The notes below the pieces were generated by a model. It was given only the letters and a program-made list of their open reading frames with translations. It was not told the DNA's origin and made no database searches. DNA of 47,472 nt from 2-01-FULL-44-17 sp036517175. GTDB taxonomy: Bacteria; Patescibacteriota; Minisyncoccia; 2-02-FULL-40-12; IGHO2-01-FULL-4-A. Shown piece by piece: positions 1 through 8,862 of the stretch. A program made the position numbers and the translations under genes. Position 1 is the first letter of the stretch. Every line of letters begins with the position of its first letter. The stretch is from NCBI GenBank assembly GCA_036517175.1, contig DATDXQ010000025.1, forward strand, positions 1-47,472. The letters are read 5' to 3'.

Positions 1-284
1 GAAATTCGAGCCGCGCCCGAGCACCATGGAAAATGGTAGAGAGTGCTGTTCTTCGAGGCTACAACTTCGCTTTCAAGGGGTGGTTTGGTGGCAGTTACTT
101 CCCCACTCCCTGAAGTTTTGTTTTGTTGCGCAACTTCATCTGGACTTAGTATCTTAATTTGTGCCCTTTGTTCGTGGTTGAGTGATATTTTGCCGATATT
201 AAAGGCTATTATCGAAATCATTACCACACTAAGTGCCAGGACAATATCAGCTTGATTTTGTTTTAGTAATTTGATAAGATTCAC
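1..284 (-). CDS. Ada-like metal-binding membrane protein, C-terminus cut by window edge
   Basis: An open frame runs from a GTG at 284 off the left edge without a stop, so the C-terminus is missing. The readable part has a short basic N-terminus, one membrane segment (about residues 13-32), a linker rich in Gln, Ser and Pro, then a segment ending YHFPWCSGA. That ending resembles the start of the Cys-rich zinc domain related to the Ada N-terminal domain, found behind a membrane anchor in many CPR proteins. The further cysteines expected would lie outside the window. No clear Shine-Dalgarno sequence precedes the GTG, and the frame is closed by an upstream TAA. The role is unknown; surface metal or DNA binding is only a guess. 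Confidence 0.6.
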   Translation of the reverse strand, partial: MNLIKLLKQNQADIVLALSVVMISIIAFNIGKISLNHEQRAQIKILSPDEVAQQNKTSGSGEVTATKPPLESEVVASKNSTLYHFPWCSGAARI

Positions 285-367
285 GTAATTAAGAACGACT
301 TGATTGTTTTAATAAAATTTGAGCCTAGTGCTCATTTTGTTACTAAATCGATTCGCTCTTGGACAAT

Positions 368-640
368 ATGGCGCATACAAAGGCTAAATCTACGACAAAA
401 TTAGGTAGGGATTCCGAATCTAAGCGTTTGGGCGTCAAGCTTTCTGACGGCCAAGCGGCTATTATCGGCAATATTATTATCCGTCAGCGTGGTAGCAAGG
501 TCTGGCCGGGTATGGGTGTCCGCATAGGCAGTGACGATACTATTTATGCAATTAAGGACGGCCGAGTCAAGTTTGTAACCAAAAAGAAAAAAAACCACGA
601 CGGCACCCGAAGACTCGTTAAAGTTGTAAGTGTCGTCTAG
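368..640 (+). CDS. rpmA: 50S ribosomal protein L27
   Basis: This is bacterial L27 (bL27), which sits near the peptidyl-transferase centre of the 50S subunit. The characteristic start MAHTKAKSTTKLGRDSESKR is present, then the core GNIIIRQRG..WPGMGVRIGSDDTIYA and a basic tail. I place the start at the ATG at 368; an in-frame codon at 359 would add three residues absent from the family. The protein is 90 residues, the usual length. L21, its common partner gene, is not in the window. It is followed directly by a strong terminator, so it appears to be a single-gene or last-gene unit. Confidence 0.95.
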   Translation: MAHTKAKSTTKLGRDSESKRLGVKLSDGQAAIIGNIIIRQRGSKVWPGMGVRIGSDDTIYAIKDGRVKFVTKKKKNHDGTRRLVKVVSVV

Positions 641-655
641 TCTAAAAATACTTTA

Positions 656-698
656 CACCTAACAAAAAACCACCGCCTTGGTGGTTTTTTGTTAGGTG
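656..698. terminator. Intrinsic terminator after rpmA
   Basis: A 19-bp perfect inverted repeat with a 5-base loop includes runs of A on the left arm and T on the right. It can therefore act as a terminator for rpmA and, in reverse, for minus-strand transcription coming from rplI. Confidence 0.85.
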
Positions 699-753
699 TT
701 GCAAAAACTACAAAAAATTCTGCTGTAGTGATAGGATTACTTGTTCAGCGGAG

Positions 754-807
754 GCGTGTGTGTTTTGCGAGAGGAGTGCATCGTCGCGACCAGCAAAACA
801 CCCACGC
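754..807 (-). repeat. Conserved-loop hairpin repeat, left copy
   Basis: Two arms of 15 bases (754-768 and 793-807) pair with one mismatch around a 24-base loop. Read on the minus strand, the loop is almost identical to that of a second hairpin at 46970-47023, while the outer stem bases differ but still pair. Flanking bases can form a further short outer stem. It lies between the 3' ends of rpmA and rplI, in the rplI 3' untranslated region. Function unknown: small RNA, processing signal or dispersed repeat are all possible. Confidence 0.7.
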
Positions 808-848
808 GGAGTTGAGTGGGGGGGGGTATTAATTTTTGCTGCGAGTTC

Positions 849-1295
849 TTATTTGTTTGCCAAAACCAAAACCTTAATCTTGGCTTTAACCTCTGGGTGT
901 AGGTCTATCTCGACCTCATGTTCCCCTACTGTCTTGAGATGCTGAGGTAAGTTTATGTTTTCTTCTTTTAGATTAATCCCCGTGTCTTTTAGAGCGTGTA
1001 TTATTTTTTTCTCGTTTATAGAACCATAAAGATGGCCTTCATCATTGGCATCCTCTGTAAGTTCAAGGGTAGAACCCTCTAGCTTGCTTGCTAATTCTAA
1101 TGAGGCTGTCTTATCTGTTTCGTATTGTTTCTCGCGCTTTGCTTTTAGGGAATCCGTCATCTTGAGGTTTTTGTTTGTGGCGGCCTGGGCTAGTTTATTT
1201 GGTAACAAAAAATTTCGGGCATAACCGTCTGAAACATTCTTGATATCCCCTATTTGGGCGACGCCCTTTATGTTTTGTAAAAAAATTACTTTCAT
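849..1295 (-). CDS. rplI: 50S ribosomal protein L9
   Basis: bL9, 148 residues, the normal length. The N-terminal domain carries the signature MKVIFLQNIKGVAQIGD followed by VSDGYARNFLLPNKLA; a long connecting helix (about residues 45-75) and a C-terminal domain with LPQHLKTVGEHEVEIDLHPEV follow. L9 binds 23S rRNA at the L1 stalk base. Several CPR lineages lack L9, so its presence favours a Parcubacteria-like host (general knowledge, not proof). The start ATG overlaps the ctpA stop by 4 bases, so it is probably translationally coupled as the last gene of a GT2-ctpA-rplI unit. Confidence 0.95.
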   Translation of the reverse strand: MKVIFLQNIKGVAQIGDIKNVSDGYARNFLLPNKLAQAATNKNLKMTDSLKAKREKQYETDKTASLELASKLEGSTLELTEDANDEGHLYGSINEKKIIHALKDTGINLKEENINLPQHLKTVGEHEVEIDLHPEVKAKIKVLVLANK

Positions 1296-2491
1296 CTTAG
1301 ATTTTTAATCAATTCCCTGGCCTTATCCAACTGAGGATCCTTTTCGTTTTGTACATCTTCCTGTGTTCTTTCGATTTCTATGTCTGGCTTGATGCCGTTT
1401 TCATGTATGGATTGTCCCTTTGGGGTTAGCCATTTGGCTATAGTTATTTTAACTGATGATTTACCAGCTAACTCATCAACTTCTTGAACTGAGCCTTTGC
1501 CGAAACTGGTTTCTCCAACTACCAATACCCCCCTGTTGTCTTTCAATGCTCCAGCCAATATCTCCGATGCTGAAGCTGAGCCTTTGTTGATTAAAACAAT
1601 TATTGGATAGTTTTTCAATAGGCCGTTGGGTTTGCTCAAAAATTGGTTTTCCTTGCCATCGCCGAATCTTTCTATGGTTACAATCTTATCAGAGTCTAGG
1701 AAATAACTTGCCAGGTTAACCGCTGAGTCAAGTAATCCGCCAGGATTGTTGCGTAGATCTAATATTATCCTGGAGACATTTGATTTTGCTATTTCTTCAG
1801 CAGCCTTTTGGAACTCATTGTCGACATTTTGATTGAAGGCAAAGATCTCAATATACGCAATATTTTCATCGAGAATCTTCCAGTCAACCGCGGGTATTTT
1901 TATGTTATCTCTTGTTATGGTTAATTCCTTGGCTGCGCTAAGTCCATCTCTGGCAATGGTTAAAACAACCTTGCTACCCCTGGCGCCTCTTATTAATTGT
2001 ACTGCCTCATCTAGTTTCATGGCTTCAGTCGATTTTTCATCTATTTTTAGGATTTTATCTCCGGCAAGAAGCCCAGCTTTGGCTGCCGGGGTATCTTTTA
2101 TGGGAGCTATAACCGTGAGCATGTTTTTTCTAAGACCTATTTCTATACCGATACCACTAAAAGAACCATTTATTTGTTGTTTAAAACTCTCGCTCTCTTT
2201 GGGTTTAAGAAATACGGTGTATGGATCACCTGCGGCATTAACCATTCCTTCAATGGCACCATAAATTAGTTCTTGGGTATTGAGTTTAGATCTGTCTACA
2301 TAGCGGTTGTGCAAGAGTTCCCAAACGTTCCAAAACAATGCAAAATCCACATCTTGGGCCTGGCCGGCATCTTTATTTATTAGATTACCAACTACATTTT
2401 CAGGGGTCCTAGAATCGTTGTAATAAAAACCGCCGAGGAAACCCACGGCTAGTGCCAGTACAACTGTTATTAAAATAAATCTTTTCGGCAT
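1292..2491 (-). CDS. ctpA: Carboxy-terminal processing protease, S41 family
   Basis: A 399-residue S41 serine protease that would act outside the membrane on exported proteins. There is an N-terminal membrane anchor (about residues 5-22), a PDZ domain (about 105-190) with SGIGIEIG and GLLAGDKILKI, and the S41 core with ILDLRNNPGG. The catalytic serine lies in GSASASE (about residues 304-310), with the Lys/Gln dyad partners in GKGSVQ (Lys about 332, Gln about 336). All expected catalytic residues are present. It starts 15 bases after the upstream glycosyltransferase and overlaps rplI by 4 bases. Confidence 0.93.
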   Translation of the reverse strand: MPKRFILITVVLALAVGFLGGFYYNDSRTPENVVGNLINKDAGQAQDVDFALFWNVWELLHNRYVDRSKLNTQELIYGAIEGMVNAAGDPYTVFLKPKESESFKQQINGSFSGIGIEIGLRKNMLTVIAPIKDTPAAKAGLLAGDKILKIDEKSTEAMKLDEAVQLIRGARGSKVVLTIARDGLSAAKELTITRDNIKIPAVDWKILDENIAYIEIFAFNQNVDNEFQKAAEEIAKSNVSRIILDLRNNPGGLLDSAVNLASYFLDSDKIVTIERFGDGKENQFLSKPNGLLKNYPIIVLINKGSASASEILAGALKDNRGVLVVGETSFGKGSVQEVDELAGKSSVKITIAKWLTPKGQSIHENGIKPDIEIERTQEDVQNEKDPQLDKARELIKNLR

Positions 2492-2506
2492 GATAAGTCT
2501 TGGTTT

Positions 2507-3316
2507 TTAAATTTTTACTTTTCTCAAGTCGTGGTATTTCCAGAAAAACTTAAAAGCGCTTTGTATGTGCCAGCGAGTTTTGCGGTTAAATATCGCATCC
2601 AGAATACCAAGTTTAGATTTTGATTCTCTCTGGTGATAGTGATAAAAAACTGCCTCTGGATAATATACTACCTTATAATCATTATGCCAGAACCGTCTTG
2701 CCCAATCAACGTCTTCAAAATACATGAAGAATCTTTCATCCATGCCCCCTACTTTTTCAAGGGCTCTACGACTTATCATCATGGCCGAACCCATTATCCA
2801 GTCTGGTGTTTGAATTTGGGTGTAATCAGCATCTGTCATTAGGAAATTATTTATTTCTTTTTTAAATCTTTTAAGACGACCCAAAAATGTTCTTCTGGCC
2901 AACACCGTTGATGGCTTGTAGTAGCTGAAAAAAGTTCTCTGATGTGTTCCATTGAAATTGAGTATTTGTGGTCCCAACATTCCTATGTCCTCATGTTCCT
3001 GGATATATTGGAGCATTTTGCCTATTGAGCCCTCTGTAACTATGACATCAGGATTAACAACAAGAATATATTGTCCTTTAGAGTGCTTAACGCCCTCATT
3101 TACGCCCCTAGAATAACCGAGGTTTCCCTTAAAGGGTAGGTACACAACTCCAGAAAAGTTAGATTTTATTATGTCCCTGGCTTTGTGGGATATCGTCGAG
3201 TCGATGACGATAATCTCGCGGTCGATTTCAGATGTAGTTTTTGTGAGTGAATCCAAACAAAGCTTCAAAAGCTCCGGTGTCTGGTGGTGCACTATTATTA
3301 TTGATAGATCTTTCAT
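2507..3316 (-). CDS. GT2 glycosyltransferase, rhamnosyltransferase-like
   Basis: A 269-residue family-2 glycosyltransferase. It begins LSIIIVHHQTPELLKLCLDS, has NLGYSRGVNEG, a metal-binding NPDV motif (about residues 88-91), and the later MDERFFMYFEDVDW motif typical of WbbL-like rhamnosyltransferases. No membrane segments are seen, so it is probably cytoplasmic and works on a lipid-linked sugar chain. The donor sugar cannot be read from sequence. It is first in the unit with ctpA and rplI and belongs by context to the envelope glycan region. Confidence 0.88.
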   Translation of the reverse strand: MKDLSIIIVHHQTPELLKLCLDSLTKTTSEIDREIIVIDSTISHKARDIIKSNFSGVVYLPFKGNLGYSRGVNEGVKHSKGQYILVVNPDVIVTEGSIGKMLQYIQEHEDIGMLGPQILNFNGTHQRTFFSYYKPSTVLARRTFLGRLKRFKKEINNFLMTDADYTQIQTPDWIMGSAMMISRRALEKVGGMDERFFMYFEDVDWARRFWHNDYKVVYYPEAVFYHYHQRESKSKLGILDAIFNRKTRWHIQSAFKFFWKYHDLRKVKI

Positions 3317-3483
3317 ATTTTGTTATTGTATTGTTTAGTTATTTATAAATAGGAGCTAGGTTTTTTAAGGGCCGAAATAGTATTTGAGAATTCTACTTGG
3401 TCAAAGGTTTTTGATGCAAACTTAGCGTCATACCTAGCTAATATGATTTATTAAATGACAGGGGGTCCATTGTGGGGTCCTTT

Positions 3484-4560
3484 TTAATTTATTAAAATTT
3501 CTGATAATAACTTTTGTATTGCGTCATAGTTTCCCTCCTTGGGCAGTAAGATGTATTCACCTTTTTCGGTTTTGGTTTCATAGACAAGGTTGTCCGTGGT
3601 TATAACGTAATTTTTGGTTCCCGTTTTGCCTCCGAATCCACTTGCAAGAGTCACCATATCCTTTATGTCCCAAAGTTGGAAGTCGGTTCTTATGTGGTTT
3701 TTAAGATCAGACAGTAGCCCAGTTACCTTGTTCGGGTTAGATAGGAAACCAAGAGAAAGCGCCTTGGTTTTTATGGCCGCTATGACCTCTTGCTGGCGTC
3801 TAGCTCGGTCGAAGTCACTTGTGGAATATCTAGAGCGTACATAATAAAGAGCCTGGTCGCCTTGAAGATGGTTGTCTCCTGCCGGTAAAGAGAATTCATA
3901 TCCCCATTGGTTTTTTTCTTCAAATGGCTTGGCTAGTCTTATATCAATTCCGCCAATATTATTAACGATCTCATTGAAGGCATCAAAATCAAAAACAACA
4001 GCCTTGTCTATATAAACACCAGTGAGGCGAGACAGAACCTCCTTTGCGATGGCGATGCCATTGCTGCCCTCTAGTCCCCTTTCGTAAACAGAATTAATCT
4101 TTCCTTTTATGCGGATATTTTTTGAGGCAGGAGTCTTAATCTCAATGTCTACGTAAAGATCACGCGGAATTGATACAAGGGCTGTTTTTTTTGTAACCTC
4201 GTCAATGCTGGCGATAATCATTGTGTCAGTAAGAAGTCCCCCCTCGCCTTCTATTGCGGCATTATCCTCACCACGTAGACCAAGTATTAAAATATCGAGC
4301 CTGTCAGATTCCTTTTCGGGCATTGGATAGGGATCTGGCTTTGACTCATCTTGTCTTTTGTCAAAAATATTGGCCACACCATCCCACCATGAAGAATTAT
4401 CAACCGATATGGTGTTATATGCGAGACTAAATTGGTAGCCATAATAGCAGCCTATTAATATTGCAGTGACCAAAAAATAAAACAACGGCCTTTTGTGCCA
4501 AGGCTTTTTTGTATGATTCTGGATTATTGGGTTCAAATTGTTGTTTAGGATCGGATCCAT
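3484..4560 (-). CDS. LytR-CpsA-Psr (LCP) family cell-wall glycopolymer ligase
   Basis: A 358-residue LCP protein. One membrane anchor (about residues 27-45) leads to an external LCP domain with RLDILILGLRG, LTDTMIIASID, VSIPRDLYVDI and the arginine-rich YYVRSRYSTSDFDRARRQQEV. These residues bind the pyrophosphate-linked polyprenyl substrate in known LCP enzymes. The family transfers polysaccharides from lipid carriers to peptidoglycan. The start overlaps the upstream GT2 gene by 16 bases, which implies coupling. In a CPR cell this suggests a wall-attached glycan. No accessory C-terminal domain is seen. Confidence 0.92.
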   Translation of the reverse strand: MDPILNNNLNPIIQNHTKKPWHKRPLFYFLVTAILIGCYYGYQFSLAYNTISVDNSSWWDGVANIFDKRQDESKPDPYPMPEKESDRLDILILGLRGEDNAAIEGEGGLLTDTMIIASIDEVTKKTALVSIPRDLYVDIEIKTPASKNIRIKGKINSVYERGLEGSNGIAIAKEVLSRLTGVYIDKAVVFDFDAFNEIVNNIGGIDIRLAKPFEEKNQWGYEFSLPAGDNHLQGDQALYYVRSRYSTSDFDRARRQQEVIAAIKTKALSLGFLSNPNKVTGLLSDLKNHIRTDFQLWDIKDMVTLASGFGGKTGTKNYVITTDNLVYETKTEKGEYILLPKEGNYDAIQKLLSEILIN

Positions 4561-5609
4561 CGGCGGAATTCTTCTGGTGAAATATTAGCTTTTTTCATAA
4601 TTTCTCTTCTTCTTTTTAACATACGAGGCAGTAGTCTGGCAACCTTAAAAATTTCCAAAATCATAATCGGTTCGAAAAGTAAAAAATATCCCCATAGCCT
4701 TATTTGTCTCCACAAAATATGTGGCAAATCACTAAAAATATTTTCTGTAAAGTCATTTTTTATAATGGTGAGGGTGGTATTGCGCCAATCCAGTCTTCTT
4801 TTAAAAAGAGGCACTGTTTTGCGTATCTTGATGAATTCTTTTATTTTACCCTCGGCTAAGTTCTTGGTAGTTTTCCTATCATGCCAGGCGATTACCCCAG
4901 GATCGTATATCTGCTTCCAGCCGAACATCCTCATGCGCCAAGGCAGATCTAGATCATCTCCATACCAAAAATAATCATGGTCTATTATTTTATTTCCTTG
5001 TGTTTTAAGTCGGCAGTCATCTAGGGCTTGCCTGCGGAAAAATGGAACCGCACCCTCCACTGCAAAAATTTCTTTTTTAATGTTAAATTGTTCATTGTCT
5101 TTTTCGCCATGGCCTACATTAACTATCCTTCTTGATCTGAATATTTTAAATCCAAGAGTATCTATTGTGTTAGTCTTTTCAATCCTTGGCTCTCCGTTCA
5201 TTACAAGCATGCCGTACTTATAAACTCTTGCTTGCAATGCTCCAATTTTTTGATCTCGCTCCATAGTTTCAACTCCATTTTTTATGAAGTCCTTGTCTAG
5301 AATAACATCAACTGAGAGTACAATTACATATTCTCCTGTGCTGTATGTGAGCAGCTCTTCCTGGGCAGGCCACATTCCCAAATTTTTTGTCGACTTAATA
5401 AAATTAAATTTTTTGAATTTTGACTCATTGATCCTTGGTTTTAGATTTTCGACAATGCTGACAGTCGAGTCGGTGGACGCGTTATCCCAGATATTGAGTT
5501 CGATCAGTTCATGATCGTATGTTTGCTCAAAAACCGACTCCAAACAGTGTTGTAAGTACTTCTCTCCGTTATAGACCACCAGGTTAATTGAGATTATTTT
5601 ACTTGACAT
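4545..5609 (-). CDS. GT2 glycosyltransferase
   Basis: A 354-residue family-2 glycosyltransferase beginning ISINLVVYNGEKYLQHCLES, with the nucleotide-binding DNASTDST motif and GEYVIVLSVDVILD. The acceptor-side motif is HDYFWYGDDLDLPWRMRMFGW. The C-terminal third contains WGYFLLFEPIMILEIFKVARLL, a possible membrane-associated helix, then a basic tail. It overlaps the LCP gene downstream. Compared with the other two GT2 enzymes here it is longer and has the membrane-associated tail. Substrate unknown. Confidence 0.88.
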   Translation of the reverse strand: MSSKIISINLVVYNGEKYLQHCLESVFEQTYDHELIELNIWDNASTDSTVSIVENLKPRINESKFKKFNFIKSTKNLGMWPAQEELLTYSTGEYVIVLSVDVILDKDFIKNGVETMERDQKIGALQARVYKYGMLVMNGEPRIEKTNTIDTLGFKIFRSRRIVNVGHGEKDNEQFNIKKEIFAVEGAVPFFRRQALDDCRLKTQGNKIIDHDYFWYGDDLDLPWRMRMFGWKQIYDPGVIAWHDRKTTKNLAEGKIKEFIKIRKTVPLFKRRLDWRNTTLTIIKNDFTENIFSDLPHILWRQIRLWGYFLLFEPIMILEIFKVARLLPRMLKRRREIMKKANISPEEFRRWIRS

Positions 5610-5664
5610 TTTATGTTTTAAATCATATATTATTAAAAGATTTTTATATGATCCGAGAGTATTT

Positions 5665-5937
5665 ATGGCAAGACGGAAATTAAGTTATGTTGAATTTGAA
5701 GAGTGTGTTATTGCGTACCTTAACAAAAAATTGGATGGTGCCGACTCTTATAAGATCAATTTTTCTAAATTACGTTCTGATCTTGGGAGCGTGGTTGGTC
5801 TTGATTTTGACGAAGGAGAATATCTTTTTTTAATTAATTCTTTGATTGCAGCCGGAAGGATGGAATTAGTAAGCGTTCTTTTGTCTGGTGTGGGTAACCT
5901 TGATATTGAATTAGGTTTTTTGCCAGCCGAGTGTTAG
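5665..5937 (+). CDS. Small hypothetical protein, opposite strand within glycan cluster
   Basis: A 90-residue ORF starting ATG at 5665, not recognised. It has a basic start (MARRKLSY), acidic patches (DFDEGEY) and two alternating hydrophobic helices but no clear membrane segment; the composition resembles a small soluble helical or winged-helix-like fold. It is the first of four short plus-strand ORFs in gaps of a minus-strand glycan region. Its end overlaps the convergent O-antigen ligase-like gene by 27 bases. Only a weak GAGAG sits upstream of the start. Coding status is plausible but unproven. Confidence 0.55.
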   Translation: MARRKLSYVEFEECVIAYLNKKLDGADSYKINFSKLRSDLGSVVGLDFDEGEYLFLINSLIAAGRMELVSVLLSGVGNLDIELGFLPAEC

Positions 5938-7464
5938 GGCAACAGTCGTTACAAAAAAAAGAAATGCTCTCTCGTCAAACAGCGCTACGTCAGTAAGAGA
6001 ATATATCAAAACCCATGGAATAGAAACAATAGCTACCGCGAAGTATGTTTTGGTCAGGTTGTCATTTGTGGCAATAAAATTGGATAATATTTTTTTAATA
6101 ACTGTCAGCAAGAACCATAAAGCTATTATAAGTGATATGATGCCGGTTTCTGCGGCAACGTGTAAATAGAGATTGTGTGCCGATGATCCAGCCTTGGCCT
6201 TGGCAAGATCCTCATCTACTACAATGGGGAAATTTCCTATTCCAACACCTAGCAATGGGTGTTTTATTATGGATTTGATGGAATCTTTCCATATCTCTAT
6301 CCTGCGTGCGTTTGAGGTCTCACTTATATCTATTGTGGAGCGTACTCTTTTACCCAGGATTGCCGTATTCCCCTTTGTCATCTGGAACTGATCTGTGGCC
6401 ATTATATAGTAAGCAAGACCGAATAATATGAAAAAAATTACTATGTATGAGGATGTGTATTTGAATATGGCAAAAAGCGAGGGGTCATTTGTGTGACTGT
6501 GCTTAAACCATGGGATGAAAACAATCGATATGATTGTTACTAGGAGCCCCGCGACCCAGATGCCTCTGGTTCCACTTAAAATCGCTGCCAAGAAGATGAA
6601 TGGCACAAAAACAACTAAGAGACTTGCTCTGGTTTTTAACATCGCACGCAGCCCCTCCGGAGATTTTTTGACCACTCTTTCAAGGGCCAGTGCCATAACC
6701 GCTGGAAGTCCAAGCAAAATGAATATCGGAAATGAGTGAGAATCTGGGAAGATGGAGAACATCCTGAGCGATAGTTGATCCCCAAAATAAGCAAACCAGG
6801 TATTTGCCTTAATCGCAGTATCGGCCCATAGGTTGCCAAATAAATTGCGCTGGACTACTCCGCCCCAGAAATCAACAAATTGAAAAATATCCATGAAGTA
6901 CACAGATGCTAACTGGATCATGCCAAGCAGAGTGACTATAATTGTCGGGACGGCAATGTTTTTAATAAGACGCTCAGAAAAACCGGCATTCTTTCTTGTG
7001 AGGTTATAGATAACAATTCCAATCAGAGACAGGTTAATGAAATATAAGATCCTCTTGACCGCTAAACCAAAGCTCTCGGCTTGGGCAATTGATAATATGG
7101 AAAGCCCAAGCAGGGCAAATAGTAAGATGGCTACCCGATTTTGATATAATTTTTTAAAATTTAGGCATCGTCTATATTCTTTCCTATTTATCCAAGCCCA
7201 TTTTAAGAAAATTAACCCAGACATAATTCGCCACATGTTGAAAGAATCGAACTCTGTTGTGATTGGTATGGCTATGAAAAAAGGAATCGAACGAACAAAG
7301 AATGCAATCGAATCTTCTAACGGAGTCCACAGTGCAAAAATTGCCAGTAATATTGTCCAGTAAGGCACAACTGAGCGTGGTAAAATTCCAAATATAACTA
7401 ATCCAAAAACGGCCATGTGGGCCGCGAATGTTATATTGACATAATTTAATTTTCTTGCTATCAT
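5911..7464 (-). CDS. O-antigen ligase/polymerase-like (Wzy/WaaL) membrane protein
   Basis: A polytopic protein of 517 residues from the ATG at 7464; a TTG at 7485 would add seven residues. There are about 11-12 hydrophobic segments and a large external loop holding ARRIEIWKDSIKSIIKHPLLGVGIGNFP and SAHNLYLHVAAETGI. This HPLxGxGxGNF plus HNxYL pattern is the hallmark of the Wzy_C/O-antigen ligase domain. Such proteins polymerise glycan repeats or transfer glycan from a lipid carrier. It lies between glycosyltransferase genes and, with the LCP protein, supports a complete surface-polysaccharide route. Confidence 0.88.
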   Translation of the reverse strand: MIARKLNYVNITFAAHMAVFGLVIFGILPRSVVPYWTILLAIFALWTPLEDSIAFFVRSIPFFIAIPITTEFDSFNMWRIMSGLIFLKWAWINRKEYRRCLNFKKLYQNRVAILLFALLGLSILSIAQAESFGLAVKRILYFINLSLIGIVIYNLTRKNAGFSERLIKNIAVPTIIVTLLGMIQLASVYFMDIFQFVDFWGGVVQRNLFGNLWADTAIKANTWFAYFGDQLSLRMFSIFPDSHSFPIFILLGLPAVMALALERVVKKSPEGLRAMLKTRASLLVVFVPFIFLAAILSGTRGIWVAGLLVTIISIVFIPWFKHSHTNDPSLFAIFKYTSSYIVIFFILFGLAYYIMATDQFQMTKGNTAILGKRVRSTIDISETSNARRIEIWKDSIKSIIKHPLLGVGIGNFPIVVDEDLAKAKAGSSAHNLYLHVAAETGIISLIIALWFLLTVIKKILSNFIATNDNLTKTYFAVAIVSIPWVLIYSLTDVALFDERAFLFFVTTVALTLGWQKT

Positions 7465-7502
7465 ATTATTAGGATTTATTAACAATTTTGGAGAGAATAA
7501 AT

Positions 7503-7709
7503 ATGTTTGGATTAGGCATCGGTCTTTTGTCTTTTGTTATCTTTTTTATGTTAGAGGATATTTTGACTTACGTGAAAGATGATAAAACAATGATTCGTCC
7601 ACTTACACTCCTGAGTCTTGCTGGAGCTTCTATTGTTATCGGTTTTATATGCGAGTTCGGTTTGCGTAAGGCCATCGTAGACGTGGTTTTAAAAAGCGTA
7701 GTCCAGTAG
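7503..7709 (+). CDS. Small two-helix membrane protein
   Basis: A 68-residue ORF. I choose the ATG at 7503 because GGAGAG sits 7 bases upstream; a TTG at 7488 would overlap that ribosome site. There are two membrane segments (FGLGIGLLSFVIFFMLEDIL and LTLLSLAGASIVIGFICEFGL) separated by a charged loop. No family is recognised. It lies head to head with the Wzy-like gene start and is followed at once by a terminator, so it is a separately expressed mini-gene in the glycan cluster. Confidence 0.65.
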   Translation: MFGLGIGLLSFVIFFMLEDILTYVKDDKTMIRPLTLLSLAGASIVIGFICEFGLRKAIVDVVLKSVVQ

Positions 7710-7710
7710 T

Positions 7711-7730
7711 CGAGCTTTGCTCGGCTTTTT
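7711..7730 (+). terminator. Terminator after 68-aa membrane protein
   Basis: The stem CGAGC/GCTCG with a TTT loop is followed by GGC and a T-run. It sits just past the stop of the small plus-strand gene and abuts the convergent end of the GT4 gene. Confidence 0.75.
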
Positions 7731-8845
7731 TATAAGTTTTTTTGTCTTATAATTTTCAAGAACATTTCAGTGTGTTTTTGCCAGGTATATTTTTCAAGTA
7801 TGCCGGGAGCGTTTGCGATTATTTCTTGGCGCATTGACTCATCATTTAGTGCTTTTTTTATTGTTCCGGCAATTGATTCTGGACTTTCCGGATCTCTGAC
7901 TAGAAAGGCGTTGCCTTCATAAATTTCATTGTTTAATTCCGAATCCGCGACTACTGGCGGTATTCCATAGCTGAGGGCCTCGAGTGGTGGCAGGCCAAAT
8001 GCTTCTTTTGACGAAACATATATTAGCAGCCTTGCTTTTGTGTACAGAACGTGCAGCTCGTCCTCTCCCACGTAATCTCTATATATTATCGCCTCTCGGC
8101 CCAGTCGTCTATTTATGTCTTGAGACAATTTTTCCAAAATTGGCGGGGTATATTTATCTTTGCCTATGGCTATAAGTTGTAAGTCACTTTGTTCTGAGGC
8201 AATGATTTCGAAAGCTAGCATTGTTTCTTTGAGGCGGCGGCGCGGGAATGCTTGGCCGACATACAAAATATAGTTATTGGGTAAGGCTTGGTTGTTTGTG
8301 GTGGGTTTCTGTGGAGGGTCAATTCCAAGGGTATTAACAAAAATTCTTTCAGGATCTATCTTAAATAATCTCGCGACCTCTTTTTTGGATGTTTCTGATA
8401 TGGTCATAACCTTGGTTGCGTGATTGGTGGCCCACCATCCGGAGAATATTTGGTAAGCCATTTTGTACCTAAACGGTAATGTGCCGGAATTTATCTCGTA
8501 ATATATATCCTCAGTTAGAACTACCAATGATTTGCCCTTGAATAAAATTGGGAGCATATAGTTTGGGAAGAACATGATATCGTTTTTTTGAAACCAAAGC
8601 TTGATAGGCAACAACAGATAATAGTATAGGCTGAATGATTTGGTGCCTATTATTTTTTTTACAAAGATTGAATTATTTAGAAATGGTAGTTCTGGTATAT
8701 GTGATTTAAAAAATAAAAAAAATTTGAACTCTTGGGCAAGTTCTGGTTGCGAGGCTATGTTTTCTAGTATTTTTTTTACGACCCTACCGACTCCCCAGCT
8801 TTCCGGGCCTTCGATTGATTCGCACTCGATGCCGACGTTTAACAT
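7730..8845 (-). CDS. GT4 glycosyltransferase
   Basis: A 371-residue GT-B fold enzyme (GT4/GT1 group). The N-terminus MLNVGIECESIEGPESWGVGR contains the glycine-rich acceptor loop. The C-terminal half has ILYVGQAFPRRRLKETMLAF and the E-x7-E donor motif EAFGLPPLEALSYGIPPVVAD (about residues 293-313). No transmembrane segments; probably a peripheral cytoplasmic enzyme. It converges with the small membrane protein gene on one side and is 17 bases downstream of the next GT2 gene on the other, so it is probably co-transcribed with that GT2. Sugar specificity unknown. Confidence 0.9.
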   Translation of the reverse strand: MLNVGIECESIEGPESWGVGRVVKKILENIASQPELAQEFKFFLFFKSHIPELPFLNNSIFVKKIIGTKSFSLYYYLLLPIKLWFQKNDIMFFPNYMLPILFKGKSLVVLTEDIYYEINSGTLPFRYKMAYQIFSGWWATNHATKVMTISETSKKEVARLFKIDPERIFVNTLGIDPPQKPTTNNQALPNNYILYVGQAFPRRRLKETMLAFEIIASEQSDLQLIAIGKDKYTPPILEKLSQDINRRLGREAIIYRDYVGEDELHVLYTKARLLIYVSSKEAFGLPPLEALSYGIPPVVADSELNNEIYEGNAFLVRDPESPESIAGTIKKALNDESMRQEIIANAPGILEKYTWQKHTEMFLKIIRQKNL

Positions 8846-8862
8846 GGTAGCAAATGAGTTAG

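Noticed and set aside
43..255. 70-residue plus-strand ORF at the left edge
   Set aside because: It is antisense to the Ada-like partial gene, whose minus-strand frame shows a membrane helix and a recognisable metal-binding motif.
3455..3482. GGGGTCC repeated twice as a terminator after the LCP gene
   Set aside because: The two copies are direct, not inverted, so they do not form a hairpin.
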